Assembly (NCBI GenBank): GCA_009768925.2
Contig: VHIT02000051.1
Span: 5,498-69,497 of the forward strand
Direction: 5' to 3'
From: Cryptosporidium bovis
Taxonomy: Eukaryota > Apicomplexa > Conoidasida > Eucoccidiorida > Cryptosporidiidae
DNA length: 64,000 nt
The notes beneath the pieces are model-generated. The model was not told where the DNA came from. It saw only the letters and a program-made list of their open reading frames with translations, and made no database searches. Numbering within the stretch: position 1 is the stretch's first letter; every line of letters starts with the position of its first letter. Positions 1-9,285 of the stretch are shown in pieces. The position numbers and the translations under genes are program-made.

Positions 1-347
1 TAAGATAGATGGTTTGCTTTACCTCGAGATAGTTTGTTTTGAGACTATTCTACTCTGTAAAAACTAAGCCTACATTTTTTTTTGTTTATTAAATCGTTAA
101 ACACTTGTATGTATTGACTATCCATGTAACTATTTTATTTTAGTTAGGATTTTGTTCATGTGTATCAGCTTTTACATACTACTTCCATATATATATCCAT
201 ATTTTTCAAATTTTCTTTTTTGCATGCAAAATATTTATTTATTGATGTGGGGTTGAAATACTTCCAAGCTCCCCCTCTTCGCTAACTATGCAAGTTGGTA
301 ATATTTTCAGTTAAGGGAGACAACAAAATTTCAGTTTTCTTTAGAAG
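1..347. other. intergenic region upstream of RPA1
   Basis: No gene is visible on either strand. The stretch is AT-rich and holds a perfect palindrome TTGCATGCAA at 220-229, listed separately, and a C-rich run near 270. It probably contains the promoter and 5' leader of RPA1. Confidence 0.6.
220..229. promoter_or_regulatory. AP2-type TGCATGCA palindrome
   Basis: TTGCATGCAA lies about 120 bp upstream of the RPA1 start codon. TGCATGCA is the known target of an apicomplexan AP2 factor conserved between Plasmodium and Cryptosporidium. That this copy regulates RPA1 is inferred from position only. Confidence 0.45.
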
Positions 348-1765
348 ATGCCAGGGTAAGTCAGAATAAAAAGTGAATTTCTTCCTCTCATTGATTTTTT
401 TTTCCTAGAAATTTTATGCCGATTAGGGAAGTTAATGTAAATAGGCAGTCAATTGCCATTAAGGGCCGTGTAATACAGAAAAGTAGGACCCTTCAAACAT
501 TGAGAGGTGGACTGCGTTTTTTTCACATAGATATCATTGATAAAGATAATGATGTAATAAGAATAAAGTTCTGGCGTAACAAGGCAGAGGAGTACTATAA
601 TATTTTGGATCGGGGTTCAGTATATATTTTCAAATGTACAGGAAGCGATGTCATNNTTGAGGATGATGATGGTTCGATCAGCAAGGTGCCAAAATATGTA
701 TTTACAACAATTAAGGATATAAAAAACATTTCCACCCCTTCAATCGTTGATATCATTGGAATAGTAAAACAATTTACTCCTTGCATAAAGATCGTTTCAA
801 AAAAGAATAATGATGAAGTTTCAAGGAGAACGATAAACTTGGTAGACGATACTGAACATCAAATAAGTATTACATTGTGGGGAGAGTTAGCGGATGTCAG
901 CGACGAGAAACTTTCTGGAAATCCTGTTATTGCGTTAAAAAGTATTCAAATACGTGATTACCAAGGAAAACAAGGCTCAACGTTGAGTGAAAGAAGCCTA
1001 ATTGATTTTTCAATTAATGAAAATAGGTATACCGAATTAAAGGATTGGTTTAATGAATATGGTAAATCTGCTAAATTCCAGTCCATTAGCATCACAAACG
1101 CAAACGAAACTCCAAACTCCTTTGGAAAGAGCGAGGCCATGAATTTTGGGAAGACGCTATCTGAGATAAGAAGCATAATTGAATGCAACGAGATACATTC
1201 TAGTCAAACTTTTAATGTGTTAGCAAGAATATCAAAAATAGGTTCTAACAGTATGGTCCATCAAAACTCTAATGAAAAAAATTCTCTTACATACGATGCT
1301 TGCCCAAGATGTAAAAAGAAAGTCTTAAATACGACAATGTACTGTGAAAAGTGTAACGAAAGTGTAGTGCCAGAAACAAAATATCTTTTTCCAGTTACTA
1401 TTGAGGATCACACATGCTCTCTTAATGTTAGGTGTTTCCACGAAACTGCCACTACTATTCTCAGTGGATTGGATACATCAGCCTACAAGGAAATGAGTAA
1501 CAGCAATGATAAAATGTTGAATTTCATATTAAACTTCCACTCTTTATGGAAATACTACAACCTCAGAATAACTTTAAAGAACGAAGAGTATAACAATCAA
1601 AAAAGGATTCAAGCAACAATTCAATCTGCAGAGTTGGTTGATTTCGAACTAATTGCTAAAGAGATGATAAGTTCAATACAAATGTTTATCAATAACACAA
1701 ATAAGAGATTGTCTAGAAGTGATGTGGAAGATGTGTTAATTACGAAGAGATCGCTAATTGACTGA
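348..1765 (+). CDS. RPA1: replication protein A large subunit, short type
   Basis: RPA1 is the main single-stranded DNA-binding subunit of the nuclear RPA trimer used in replication and repair. The protein (454 aa) has OB-fold sequence from its start, then a C-terminal zinc-binding OB fold with a CxxC...CxxC cluster near residues 300-318. The N-terminal protein-interaction OB fold of animal and yeast RPA1 (about 600 aa) is absent, as known for short apicomplexan RPA1. I place a 53 bp intron at 356-408: exon 1 is only ATGCCAGG (348-355) and joins in frame, giving MPGNFMPIREVN. Starting at the internal ATG at 416 would lose only five residues. Two undetermined bases at 655-656 blur two codons. 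Family call is firm; the tiny first exon is inferred. Confidence 0.88.
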
Positions 1766-2049
1766 ATCCCTCAAATAGGTTATTTATTCTAGACTCCACT
1801 CTATTAAGTAGTTACGCGTATCTCACAACAAATATTACTTTTTGATACAAATTATTTAAGAATTCAATATTTTGTTCTCCAAATATCTAATTTTTGTATT
1901 TTGTTAATTACTCTCAAAACCTTGATCTCCAAAGTTCTAACTCGCAGGTATGTGGCGCGTCGGTGTGCTCTAAATTTACTTTCATTAGGTTGAACACAGC
2001 TTGAACTGCATTAAAAATAAATTGGTTTTTTGAGGGATTGATATTTAGG

Positions 2050-2505
2050 ATGTCGATTTCAAAAAGGATACAGAAAGAAACAATGAATTTGGCGAACGAT
2101 CCTTCTCCCGGTATCTTTGCAGAACCAGATAAAGACAACTATCGATATTTTAAAATAGCAATGATGGGCCCTGAAGGGACACCCTATGAAGGTGGTAGCT
2201 ACAAATTGGAGTTATTCTTACCGGAACACTATCCTATGGAACCTCCAAAGGTCAGGTTTTTGACAAAGATATACCATCCAAATATCGATAAACTTGGAAG
2301 AATTTGCTTGGACATTTTAAAAGACAAGTGGAGCCCTGCATTACAAATAAGAACTGTTTTATTAAGTATTCAGGCACTTTTAAGTTCACCTGAACCGAAT
2401 GATCCATTGGATACGGTCGTTGCCGACCACTTCAAGAATAACAAAATGGACGCAGAGTCAACAGCAAGAGAGTGGAATCGAATATACGCTTCAGAGAATG
2501 TTTAA
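2050..2505 (+). CDS. UBC13: ubiquitin-conjugating enzyme E2 N (Ubc13)
   Basis: Ubc13 pairs with an Mms2/Uev protein to build K63-linked ubiquitin chains in DNA-damage tolerance and signalling. The 151-residue protein is a single UBC domain that aligns end to end with human UBE2N, including [12 protein letters not shown] and the active-site Cys86 in [15 protein letters not shown] chose the ATG at 2050 ([11 protein letters not shown]) because it matches the family N-terminus; an in-frame ATG at 2038 adds four residues. A donor-like GTATGT near 1948 and an acceptor-like TTTAG at 2048 would fit an untranslated intron just before the start, but nothing proves it. Confidence 0.93.
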   Translation: MSISKRIQKETMNLANDPSPGIFAEPDKDNYRYFKIAMMGPEGTPYEGGSYKLELFLPEHYPMEPPKVRFLTKIYHPNIDKLGRICLDILKDKWSPALQIRTVLLSIQALLSSPEPNDPLDTVVADHFKNNKMDAESTAREWNRIYASENV

Positions 2506-2739
2506 GAAAATAGAACGAAAGATACCTCTATGTTTTACTTAAGTATTTAATTCGCACTCATTTTAGCTTTTATCTAAGGAACAGCTGAATCAATTGATAA
2601 GACAAGGCTTTACTATCTAGTAGAGGTAGAAGAAAAAAGGAACCTTAAAGGTATTGTTGTTTTGATTTGCCAACGATTTTAACAATTTATATAACCAAGT
2701 TACATAAAGCCTATTATTATTAGGTCATAGGTAAATATC

Positions 2740-3378
2740 CTAATTTTGTTGATCCTTTTTTATCAAGTCGCGCAATTCACCCAAAATTTTTGCCTCTCTC
2801 ATTAATCTTTCATTCTCGTTTTTTAGTGCAATATTTCGCCTCTCCTCCGCGGAGTATACTTGACTTTCTTTTCTTATTCTGACTGCAGTCATCCTCTTAT
2901 GCATACTTCCACTCATTACATAGCCTATTTTTTCGAAGGATTCTATTTGTTCTCCCGTAAGTCCGACTTCACCTCGCCTTGGAATTCTTTTTCCTGCCTG
3001 CACAAATTGAGCCATTGCTTCACCTTCTCCTAAAAGAAGTGCGCCACCATAATTAATATTTTGATTAGATTTAACCTGTATTTCTGAGATAGAAGGCCCC
3101 AAAAATTCATCAAGATCCGAAGTCTCACTTGAATTATCCAATATGTTGAATACGGCCGAGTTTTGACTCTCATCTGAAGACAATTCCCTTTCTAGTGAAG
3201 ATTTCCTATGAATATTCTCGTTTTTCGTCACACCGTTTACCTTTATATTTAAATTACCAATTTCCAATCCGATTGAAACGCTTTCATTCCAAATGTTTCT
3301 AATTCTTGCCTGCAACTTTCTTCTTGTCTCAGTCCGTTCATGAAGCCAAAGAAGAAGTTCCTTCCAATTTGATTTCAT
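2740..3378 (-). CDS. NKAP-like protein (SynMuv/NKAP C-terminal domain)
   Basis: The C-terminal ~95 residues match the NKAP family domain, a nuclear protein linked to spliceosomes and transcriptional repression. Visible hallmarks are QFVQAGKRIPRRGEVGLT, the GYVMSGS tract, the basic run HKRMTAVRIRKESQVYS and a charged helix at the end. At 212 aa it is shorter than animal NKAP (about 415 aa) because the RS-rich N-terminal half is missing; the N-terminal 110 residues here are unremarkable. It ends far from UBC13, which converges on it with about 230 bp between. Role in splicing is inferred from the family. Confidence 0.85.
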   Translation of the reverse strand: MKSNWKELLLWLHERTETRRKLQARIRNIWNESVSIGLEIGNLNIKVNGVTKNENIHRKSSLERELSSDESQNSAVFNILDNSSETSDLDEFLGPSISEIQVKSNQNINYGGALLLGEGEAMAQFVQAGKRIPRRGEVGLTGEQIESFEKIGYVMSGSMHKRMTAVRIRKESQVYSAEERRNIALKNENERLMREAKILGELRDLIKKDQQN

Positions 3379-3597
3379 GATACAAAAACATTAGTTTAAA
3401 TCCACAAATTAATGCAAGATATACTCATTTTATCATAAAAGTGATAAAACGAGTTTAGCCTTCCTAAAAAAGATCCTAACAATTTCCCTCCAAAAGTTTA
3501 CCGGAAACTAATTTTTTACCAACCCACAAATTTTTTTTCCTTCTTGCAAAATAAATAGGTAGTATTCTACTTGGAAAGATAACAGTAACTTGTAAAT

Positions 3598-4038
3598 ATG
3601 ACAGATAATTTTGATTTGAGAACACGTGATAGATATATTAACAACTCCCTATCAGAAGGTTTTGTTTCGAGGGATCTTGGAATGAAGCAAAAAACTCTAC
3701 CACAAGAGGTCCAAGAACAAGTAAGTTTCGTGTAGTAATTTCGGATTTGCTCTTTAATTCACATTCTGTAGGGGTTAATTAGGTCAGTTGAAAATGAATT
3801 AAATATTCGTAGTGCAGTATATGGATACCATTCTGCAGTTAGATCAAGAATGGAGCAAGCAATAGTTTCGAGGACACAAAGGCACCCTGGAATACCAAGC
3901 TCACATACTGGACTGGACCTCATAATGGACTTGGATGATAAGATAGATTTTAGAGACGTATTGGGAACAGAGAGACCAGTCAATCCATTAGGAAATATGA
4001 CAGTAAACGACGAACTAGAATCTATATTCAGAGTTTAA
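3598..4038 (+). CDS. UMP1: proteasome maturation factor UMP1/POMP
   Basis: UMP1/POMP chaperones assembly of the 20S proteasome from half-mers and is degraded as its first substrate. Two exons, 3598-3720 and 3772-4038, flank a 51 bp intron with donor GTAAGT and acceptor TGTAG, phase 0. The joined 129-residue protein carries UMP1-family features: a central ELNIR...YG helix, then a leucine/aspartate-rich LDLIMDLDDKIDFRDVLG segment, and a C-terminal NDELESIFRV like POMP. The length fits the family (about 140). Read as unspliced frames the gene looks like two fragments. The window also encodes proteasome beta-2 (53197-54036), a client. Confidence 0.87.
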
Positions 4039-4144
4039 CTCTATTCTAGGAACTAATTTATTATGTCCTACTTAATTCTACCGAGTATTGCGAAGTGAAT
4101 TGAACACTCCTACTGCAGAAATGTTTCAGTCTAGAATAATAGTC

Positions 4145-4603
4145 TTACTCAGCCTCTTCTCTTTGCTTTCTCAAACGAGCAATGGTGGACCTAGCAGTAA
4201 CTGCTGCAGCAGTGCTTAATTGCCATGCTCCACCTGCAAGAACCTTCCTGCACCCTCTACACTCCCATATTCCGCAGGCTGTCCTTTTTGTAGATGCCTT
4301 TCCACAAAATGGGCATACATACACCTCACGTTGTAATATTTCAGTCTTCTTGACCTGCTTACGTAAAGAGGCACCGTATCTTGTACCGAATTTACCAACA
4401 ATTCCAACCTGAAGCAAATATTGATTTGAAAGTTAGGTAATGTTCAGTTAAATTGATTTAATTAAGGTATATTTAAAATGAAAGCTATTCAATCTATAAC
4501 AAGTCGAACCATCCCCAAATTGGGCTCCACCTTATAGCTTGAAGTCTACCAAATAAGAACCATACATATGAAACAAACTTACCTTCTTTGTTCTCTTACC
4601 CAT
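4145..4603 (-). CDS. RPL37A: 60S ribosomal protein eL43 (L37a)
   Basis: A zinc-ribbon protein of the large ribosomal subunit. Exon 1 (4583-4603) encodes MGKRTKK and exon 2 (4145-4408) the rest, after a 174 bp intron, one of the longer introns here. The joined 94-residue product aligns with human L37a throughout, including [19 protein letters not shown], the four zinc cysteines (CPFC and CRGC) and [18 protein letters not shown]. An early intron after the first few codons is common for ribosomal protein genes. The upstream gap (4604-5196) is GC-rich near 4690-4725, where its promoter probably lies. Confidence 0.95.
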
Positions 4604-5052
4604 CGCTGTAAATTACAAATTGAATTTCTAGGATCAGTCTTAAATCGAAAAGGAGAAAGAAATATAACAATTGAGACAGTTGATATAGGCGCGCTGTCTC
4701 GTGATTTTTGACGCGGCACCGCAATTAAGTAGCAATCTTGAATATTTTACATATTTCCCCTCCTAAATAATTAAAAAAAAATCACAAGTGAAAACTCTAT
4801 TAATGAAAACTCAGGAGGAACATGTAATATAAAAATTTACCTAATATAAAAATGTGGTAGAAAACGCTCTGAATCTTGCATATTAAATGCAAAATCAACT
4901 CAATTAAATGTGGTGAACGCCATATTTGGGTTGAGGTTCAGTTTAAATATAGGTTGATTTACAACCATGTATTCCGAAGCGGAACTAAAAATGTTGCTGA
5001 GTAAAGTTGGATTTGGAGTTATGTATTTAATACGCCTATAATTTATCCTCAC

Positions 5053-5060
5053 TGCATGCA
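5053..5060. promoter_or_regulatory. AP2-type TGCATGCA site
   Basis: A second exact TGCATGCA, about 140 bp upstream of the start codon at 5197. It is the same 8-mer as in front of RPA1. Function is inferred from the known binding preference of an apicomplexan AP2 protein. Confidence 0.4.
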
Positions 5061-5140
5061 AAAACAAAATAGACTTGATCATAAAAGTATATAGGCGGTA
5101 TTTAATACACACACTTATGTCGCATGTCCCTAATCTATAA

Positions 5141-5157
5141 TTTTTTTTTTTTTTTTT
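5141..5157 (+). repeat. poly-T tract (17 T)
   Basis: A homopolymer of 17 T ends 39 bp before the start codon at 5197. Poly(dT) tracts in this position commonly exclude nucleosomes and appear in AT-rich apicomplexan promoters; its length is likely to vary between isolates. Confidence 0.7.
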
Positions 5158-5196
5158 AAATACATTCGGTTATTTTAATTTACTTTATTGTCGAAA

Positions 5197-5622
5197 ATGT
5201 CGGAGCTAGAAGATCAAAATAAGCAAGATATAGTGAATGAGGGTGAAGTTGAAAACAAAAATGTCGAGGAACCAGTTGAACCAGGAAGTGCGAACAATAT
5301 TTCTGTTGACAATAATGCTGCGATAGAGTTGTTAAATGTAAACCTTCAGGATATGTTTGCAAACTCATTTATTGGAGCGAATGTCGTAAATGCTACGAGA
5401 ATGCAGGAGACAATTGGAGAATCATGGCCATTCGACCAATACCAAGCTACTGGCCTACTTCCAGTAGATTATGCATATTGGTTAACACCATATAACACGT
5501 CGATTGGACCAACAGCATTCGTAATGATGCAATCTACCGCAACATTCCCGGATGGTACACAGATGGATGCTCAACAGGCAAGGGCACGCAGAAGAAGACA
5601 TGTGTTTGGGGTTTGTTGTTAG
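5197..5622 (+). CDS. unknown small protein with C-terminal Cys-Cys
   Basis: I do not recognise this 141-residue protein. The N-terminal ~45 residues are acidic and low in complexity. A central part (about 50-115) is compact and aromatic-rich (SWPFDQY, DYAYWLTPY). The tail is basic, with RARRRRH, and the last residues are FGVCC. A terminal Cys-Cys can be geranylgeranylated by Rab geranylgeranyltransferase or palmitoylated, and the basic stretch before it would suit membrane contact, but there is no Rab fold here. I start at ATG 5197. Probably a conserved apicomplexan or genus-specific gene. Confidence 0.72.
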   Translation: MSELEDQNKQDIVNEGEVENKNVEEPVEPGSANNISVDNNAAIELLNVNLQDMFANSFIGANVVNATRMQETIGESWPFDQYQATGLLPVDYAYWLTPYNTSIGPTAFVMMQSTATFPDGTQMDAQQARARRRRHVFGVCC

Positions 5623-5711
5623 GAGTAATTATTAGTGTAGCAACAATAAAATTTAAACTATTTAAAATGCACAACTTTGTTTTATAAATGCAATAATTGA
5701 GTTCTACAAAA

Positions 5712-7346
5712 CTAAGTTAAGTTTTTCTTGCAGCTTTGAATTATTACGTCAACTGCACTTCCAAGTTGCTTGAGTATTGCATGTTGTTTGACTTCCAGAG
5801 TTATTTTCTGAGAAATCCTTTTAATATATTCGGATATTTCAAATACATTGTCATTCTCAGTTTGGTATGAATCTAAAATACTTATCAAGTTGTTTTCATG
5901 AAGGATGTGTTCTATGAGCTCTGAAATTAATATGAACTGTGAAGGAGTGCACTTTCCTAAGTTTTTACTTAGATATTTTAAAATGCTAACAATTTTGTTA
6001 AAGTCGTCTTCCCTTGCGACTAAATGTATTGCACCTCTAGATGAGAGAAGTTCTATCAAGGAAATAAAATGAGACCAGTTCATATTAAGAGTCAGTTCTA
6101 GCGCTTTTTTGTATGAATACGATCTTAACATTTTATCTAACTTTGTTTGTGGTTTTTTATTAACATTAACTTCGGTGTCAATTGTTTCAATCTTCACCTC
6201 CCTTCCCCTTTTAAAATATCTTGAGGTCCCCGTCCTATAGCTCTTCTTGATTTCAGCAAAATCCTCATCTATTATACCTTCATTTTGAAGTTGATTTCTT
6301 TTCCTACTAACCCATGAACCATCTTCAAGCCCTGCAACAATGTAAGTTGAACATTGAGAAATTGCAACTCTTACAACCCCTCTATTAAAATTAAACGATC
6401 TGATAAACTCAAAAGTGTTACTCTCATAGAGATATAAATTATGATCTAAACAACCCACAACAAAAAAATTGTTATTCAATGAAATAGATGTAATTGTTCT
6501 ACCGAAATTAGATATTTCCTTTACACAAGATAAATTAGGATTATCTAAGTTCCAAATTTTTATAGAGTCTCCCCCACACGAAACCAAAGTTAAATCGTTA
6601 GATACTCCAATACACTCCACCGGGAAGCTGTGCGAATATATTCTGATAATATTTAATTGAAATTTACTATTATTTTCAGTCGGTCCATTTGTGACATTAT
6701 CAGTTGTAGAAAGGCGCCAAATATTTATTTTAGAATCGTAACTACATGTAATAAAGTAGCTTAGCTCATTAATATCGTGCTTAGAAAAATCATCATCGAT
6801 AAATTTTCCTACTTCAATACTTAGAGGAATAATGCATTTTATAATGTCACCATGTGCAGGAATTGCTAATATTAATCCCCCGGTTGAAACCTCGAGAATA
6901 GATAATTTTCCAGTACTTCCTCCAAAAATTATTTTGCTTTTGTTATCAGAAAATGAAATGGAAGTAAGTTGTTCTTCAACCTTTTCAAATCTCCGAATTA
7001 CACGCTTTGTATCCACATCTATTGCGATGCATTCTCCATTTCCGAGAATAATTCCACATAATTTTCCATCTTTTCTAAGTGTTGATGCAAGGATGGGGTG
7101 CTTTGAATTGAAGGAACCCTCGTCTTTTAAATAATTTGTTTCCTTTATAGAGGGATCAATTACCTTGAACTTATTCTCCGATGTTATGTTAAGTAGTGTA
7201 TTTCCACTAGAAGTCGAAAATTCCAAATTTCGAATAACACCGTCCTCTTTTCCACTATTAATGTACGAATAGCGATTATTACATGACCTCTCAGATTTTA
7301 TGGCTTTTCTGCTCAATTCTATTTCAATAGGGCAATAGTCACCCAT
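5712..7346 (-). CDS. UTP15: U3 snoRNP protein UTP15 (WD40)
   Basis: UTP15 is a WD40 subunit of the t-UTP/UTP-A part of the small-subunit processome, which starts 18S rRNA maturation in the nucleolus. Residues ~25-345 form degenerate WD40 repeats (for example CSYDSKINIWRL, SCGGDSIKIWNL, VVGCLDHNLYLYES). The last ~150 residues match the UTP15 C-terminal helical domain, with KLDKMLRSYSYKKALELTLN, followed by helices around LLSSRGAIHLVAREDDF. Length 544 aa is normal. The gene shares a 252 bp divergent promoter with the unknown gene at 7599, containing two GGCGCC palindromes. Confidence 0.88.
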   Translation of the reverse strand: MGDYCPIEIELSRKAIKSERSCNNRYSYINSGKEDGVIRNLEFSTSSGNTLLNITSENKFKVIDPSIKETNYLKDEGSFNSKHPILASTLRKDGKLCGIILGNGECIAIDVDTKRVIRRFEKVEEQLTSISFSDNKSKIIFGGSTGKLSILEVSTGGLILAIPAHGDIIKCIIPLSIEVGKFIDDDFSKHDINELSYFITCSYDSKINIWRLSTTDNVTNGPTENNSKFQLNIIRIYSHSFPVECIGVSNDLTLVSCGGDSIKIWNLDNPNLSCVKEISNFGRTITSISLNNNFFVVGCLDHNLYLYESNTFEFIRSFNFNRGVVRVAISQCSTYIVAGLEDGSWVSRKRNQLQNEGIIDEDFAEIKKSYRTGTSRYFKRGREVKIETIDTEVNVNKKPQTKLDKMLRSYSYKKALELTLNMNWSHFISLIELLSSRGAIHLVAREDDFNKIVSILKYLSKNLGKCTPSQFILISELIEHILHENNLISILDSYQTENDNVFEISEYIKRISQKITLEVKQHAILKQLGSAVDVIIQSCKKNLT

Positions 7347-7414
7347 TTTTCATTCATTACTATTTCTGTAATAAAGTTGTCAGGTTCTACTTTTTTTGTC
7401 TTCAGAAAGAGAGA

Positions 7415-7443
7415 GGCGCCTATGATGGAGGTCATGTGGCGCC
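7415..7443. promoter_or_regulatory. paired GGCGCC (E2F-like) sites in divergent promoter
   Basis: GGCGCC occurs at 7415-7420 and again at 7438-7443, 23 bp apart, midway between divergently transcribed UTP15 and the unknown gene at 7599. A TGGCGCCA-type E2F-like element is among the known over-represented upstream motifs of Cryptosporidium. Two copies so close in AT-rich DNA are unlikely by chance. Confidence 0.5.
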
Positions 7444-7598
7444 TTAAAACACACATTTCACACTGCATGTATGGTTTAGTGAAATGAAAAAAAAAGATGA
7501 TAAACTGAGCCTAGAAGTAGGTGAATTGCTAATTCATTTGGTTTAGATGTGACTTGATACTTCGCTATGGTATATTATGATTGTTTGTTACAGAAGAA

Positions 7599-9230
7599 AT
7601 GAATTCCACAAAACTTGTTGATAAACCTAGCTTCAAGTTGGATTTAAGGAAGTTAAATCCTGAATTTGATATTGAAGAAGGCAAACAAACTAATCTTAAA
7701 AACTCAATACATACCAAGAATGGTACCAAAATATCTAATGTACTGCGTAATGGCGAAGAATATTATATTGACAGATTGAAGCAAATTGAAGAAGAAAATA
7801 TAAAGTTGCGTGAAATAAATGAACAACTTTCAAGGTCACTAAGTATGACTACGAGGTCGACATCACTAATAGTAGGCTATAACTCTTTTCAAAATCAAAA
7901 TGTGTATAGTAGATATTTTAATTCAATAAACGAACAAGCTGTTCTTACTTCAAGAACAATGTCCTTGGATTCTAGTATAAAGAGAAATATAAAAGTAACG
8001 GTGAGCAATATTATTGGAGAGAGATCTGAAGTAGCTTTGAGTGTATTAGTGCTAGATGAAGAATACTTTTTGAGTTTAGATCCAATACATAACTGCCAAT
8101 CTGCGAGAGTCATATTATCAAAAACACCTTCATACTGGAGTATAAACAAGATCCCACAGTTTTGGGATGGATTCTCGAATATAATATCTTCAGTTATTCA
8201 GAAAGGATTCTTAAATACTTTGAGTTATTGGTCTTTTTTAAGGGCACCACCTAGCCCAAAAAGAAATGTGAAAAGGTGGGAAGGAATAACAATAAAGTAT
8301 CAAGGCCCATTAAAGGAATATAAAGGTTATTCACTTGCAGGGAACGATGATGGTCTTTTTGTATATCTTCAATCTGAGGAAGACGCATATGATAATATTT
8401 TTTACTGCAATTTCAGAAAAAGAAAGGTTGTTCCTCAAATTGACATCGATTCTGGAACAAGGAGAAATATTTTAAATTTACTACATGCAAATACAAGAAG
8501 TTACATATGTATCGATACAAATGCAAAAAATGAAGACAACATAATGATTAAATTGTCAGAGTCAAAAAGAAATAAATTGATGTTTGAGGAAGTTGATGCA
8601 ACTGAATTGTTGGCAAAGCAACTATTGGAAACTGCTGAGCAAATCTCACAGGAAATGGATCAATCAAGGCAAGATTTTGATTATTATGATAATGTACCTT
8701 CTAAGCTGGATAGCAGAGTATATAAACGAAATATCTCCGGGACTAACTTTGGCAAAGAAGGATTTACAAGTAGAACGGTTGAACCATGCCTTTCGATTGA
8801 AAGGGAAGTTATTTGTAGGGATAATTCACTCGCTGATGAATTATCATTCGAAATTCCAAATACTAAATCAAATAGTGATTTTTCGCGTGATCAGGACAGC
8901 TCTGGGTCTAGGTTTTGTGAATCAAAGGTAAATGATTGTATGAATGGCGAATTGAGTACTATTTGTAAAAACGAGTCGATTATTTCAAATGACCCAAGTA
9001 TGTGTTCCCCAAGAATAAGAGCATCGAATGTAATAAATGATAAAGTAACAGGAATCGATTATCATGAAATTCCTTTAACGAAAAGATTAAATGTAGTATA
9101 TATTCCGTCTACTACAGCAGTACTCGTACACGATTTAGTGGATAGTGAAGAAGATAATCAAAACAATAGTATTTCTGAGAGCGAGAAAATTAGTGATGCT
9201 GAACAGGAATACTTCAAAGCAGACAAATAG
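7599..9230 (+). CDS. unknown protein, 543 aa
   Basis: I do not recognise this protein. A short coiled coil covers residues ~50-80 (YYIDRLKQIEEENIKLREINEQL). The middle (about 130-330) is ordered and rich in W, F and Y, including SYWSFLRAPPSPKRNVKRW and KYQGPLKEYKGYSL, and looks like a folded domain. The C-terminal ~180 residues are serine/asparagine-rich, likely disordered. No signal peptide or membrane segment is seen. The start is the first ATG at 7599; the frame is open upstream only to a TTG. It is transcribed away from UTP15 and converges on the small gene at 9286-9701. Confidence 0.75.
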   Translation: MNSTKLVDKPSFKLDLRKLNPEFDIEEGKQTNLKNSIHTKNGTKISNVLRNGEEYYIDRLKQIEEENIKLREINEQLSRSLSMTTRSTSLIVGYNSFQNQNVYSRYFNSINEQAVLTSRTMSLDSSIKRNIKVTVSNIIGERSEVALSVLVLDEEYFLSLDPIHNCQSARVILSKTPSYWSINKIPQFWDGFSNIISSVIQKGFLNTLSYWSFLRAPPSPKRNVKRWEGITIKYQGPLKEYKGYSLAGNDDGLFVYLQSEEDAYDNIFYCNFRKRKVVPQIDIDSGTRRNILNLLHANTRSYICIDTNAKNEDNIMIKLSESKRNKLMFEEVDATELLAKQLLETAEQISQEMDQSRQDFDYYDNVPSKLDSRVYKRNISGTNFGKEGFTSRTVEPCLSIEREVICRDNSLADELSFEIPNTKSNSDFSRDQDSSGSRFCESKVNDCMNGELSTICKNESIISNDPSMCSPRIRASNVINDKVTGIDYHEIPLTKRLNVVYIPSTTAVLVHDLVDSEEDNQNNSISESEKISDAEQEYFKADK

Positions 9231-9285
9231 TAAAACGAGTATTAAAGAAGCTTCACAATTCACTACTTTTTACGGTAATTTGAAT

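Larger units (their letters stand above)
4604..5196. other. divergent intergenic region, eL43 / 5197 gene
   Basis: No supported gene. The region separates two divergent genes and should hold both promoters. It contains a GC-rich patch at about 4689-4725 on the eL43 side, a TGCATGCA at 5053-5060, a GCGGTAT at 5095-5101 and a run of 17 T at 5141-5157 just before the unknown gene. A minus-strand open frame at 4900-5112 has no family resemblance. Confidence 0.55.

Noticed and set aside
1948-2048. An untranslated intron before UBC13
   Set aside because: Sites are present but a coding check is impossible, so it is mentioned only as a possibility.
4900-5112. Minus-strand open frame of 70 codons in the gap before the 5197 gene
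   Set aside because: No family resemblance, no good start context, and it overlaps likely promoter motifs.
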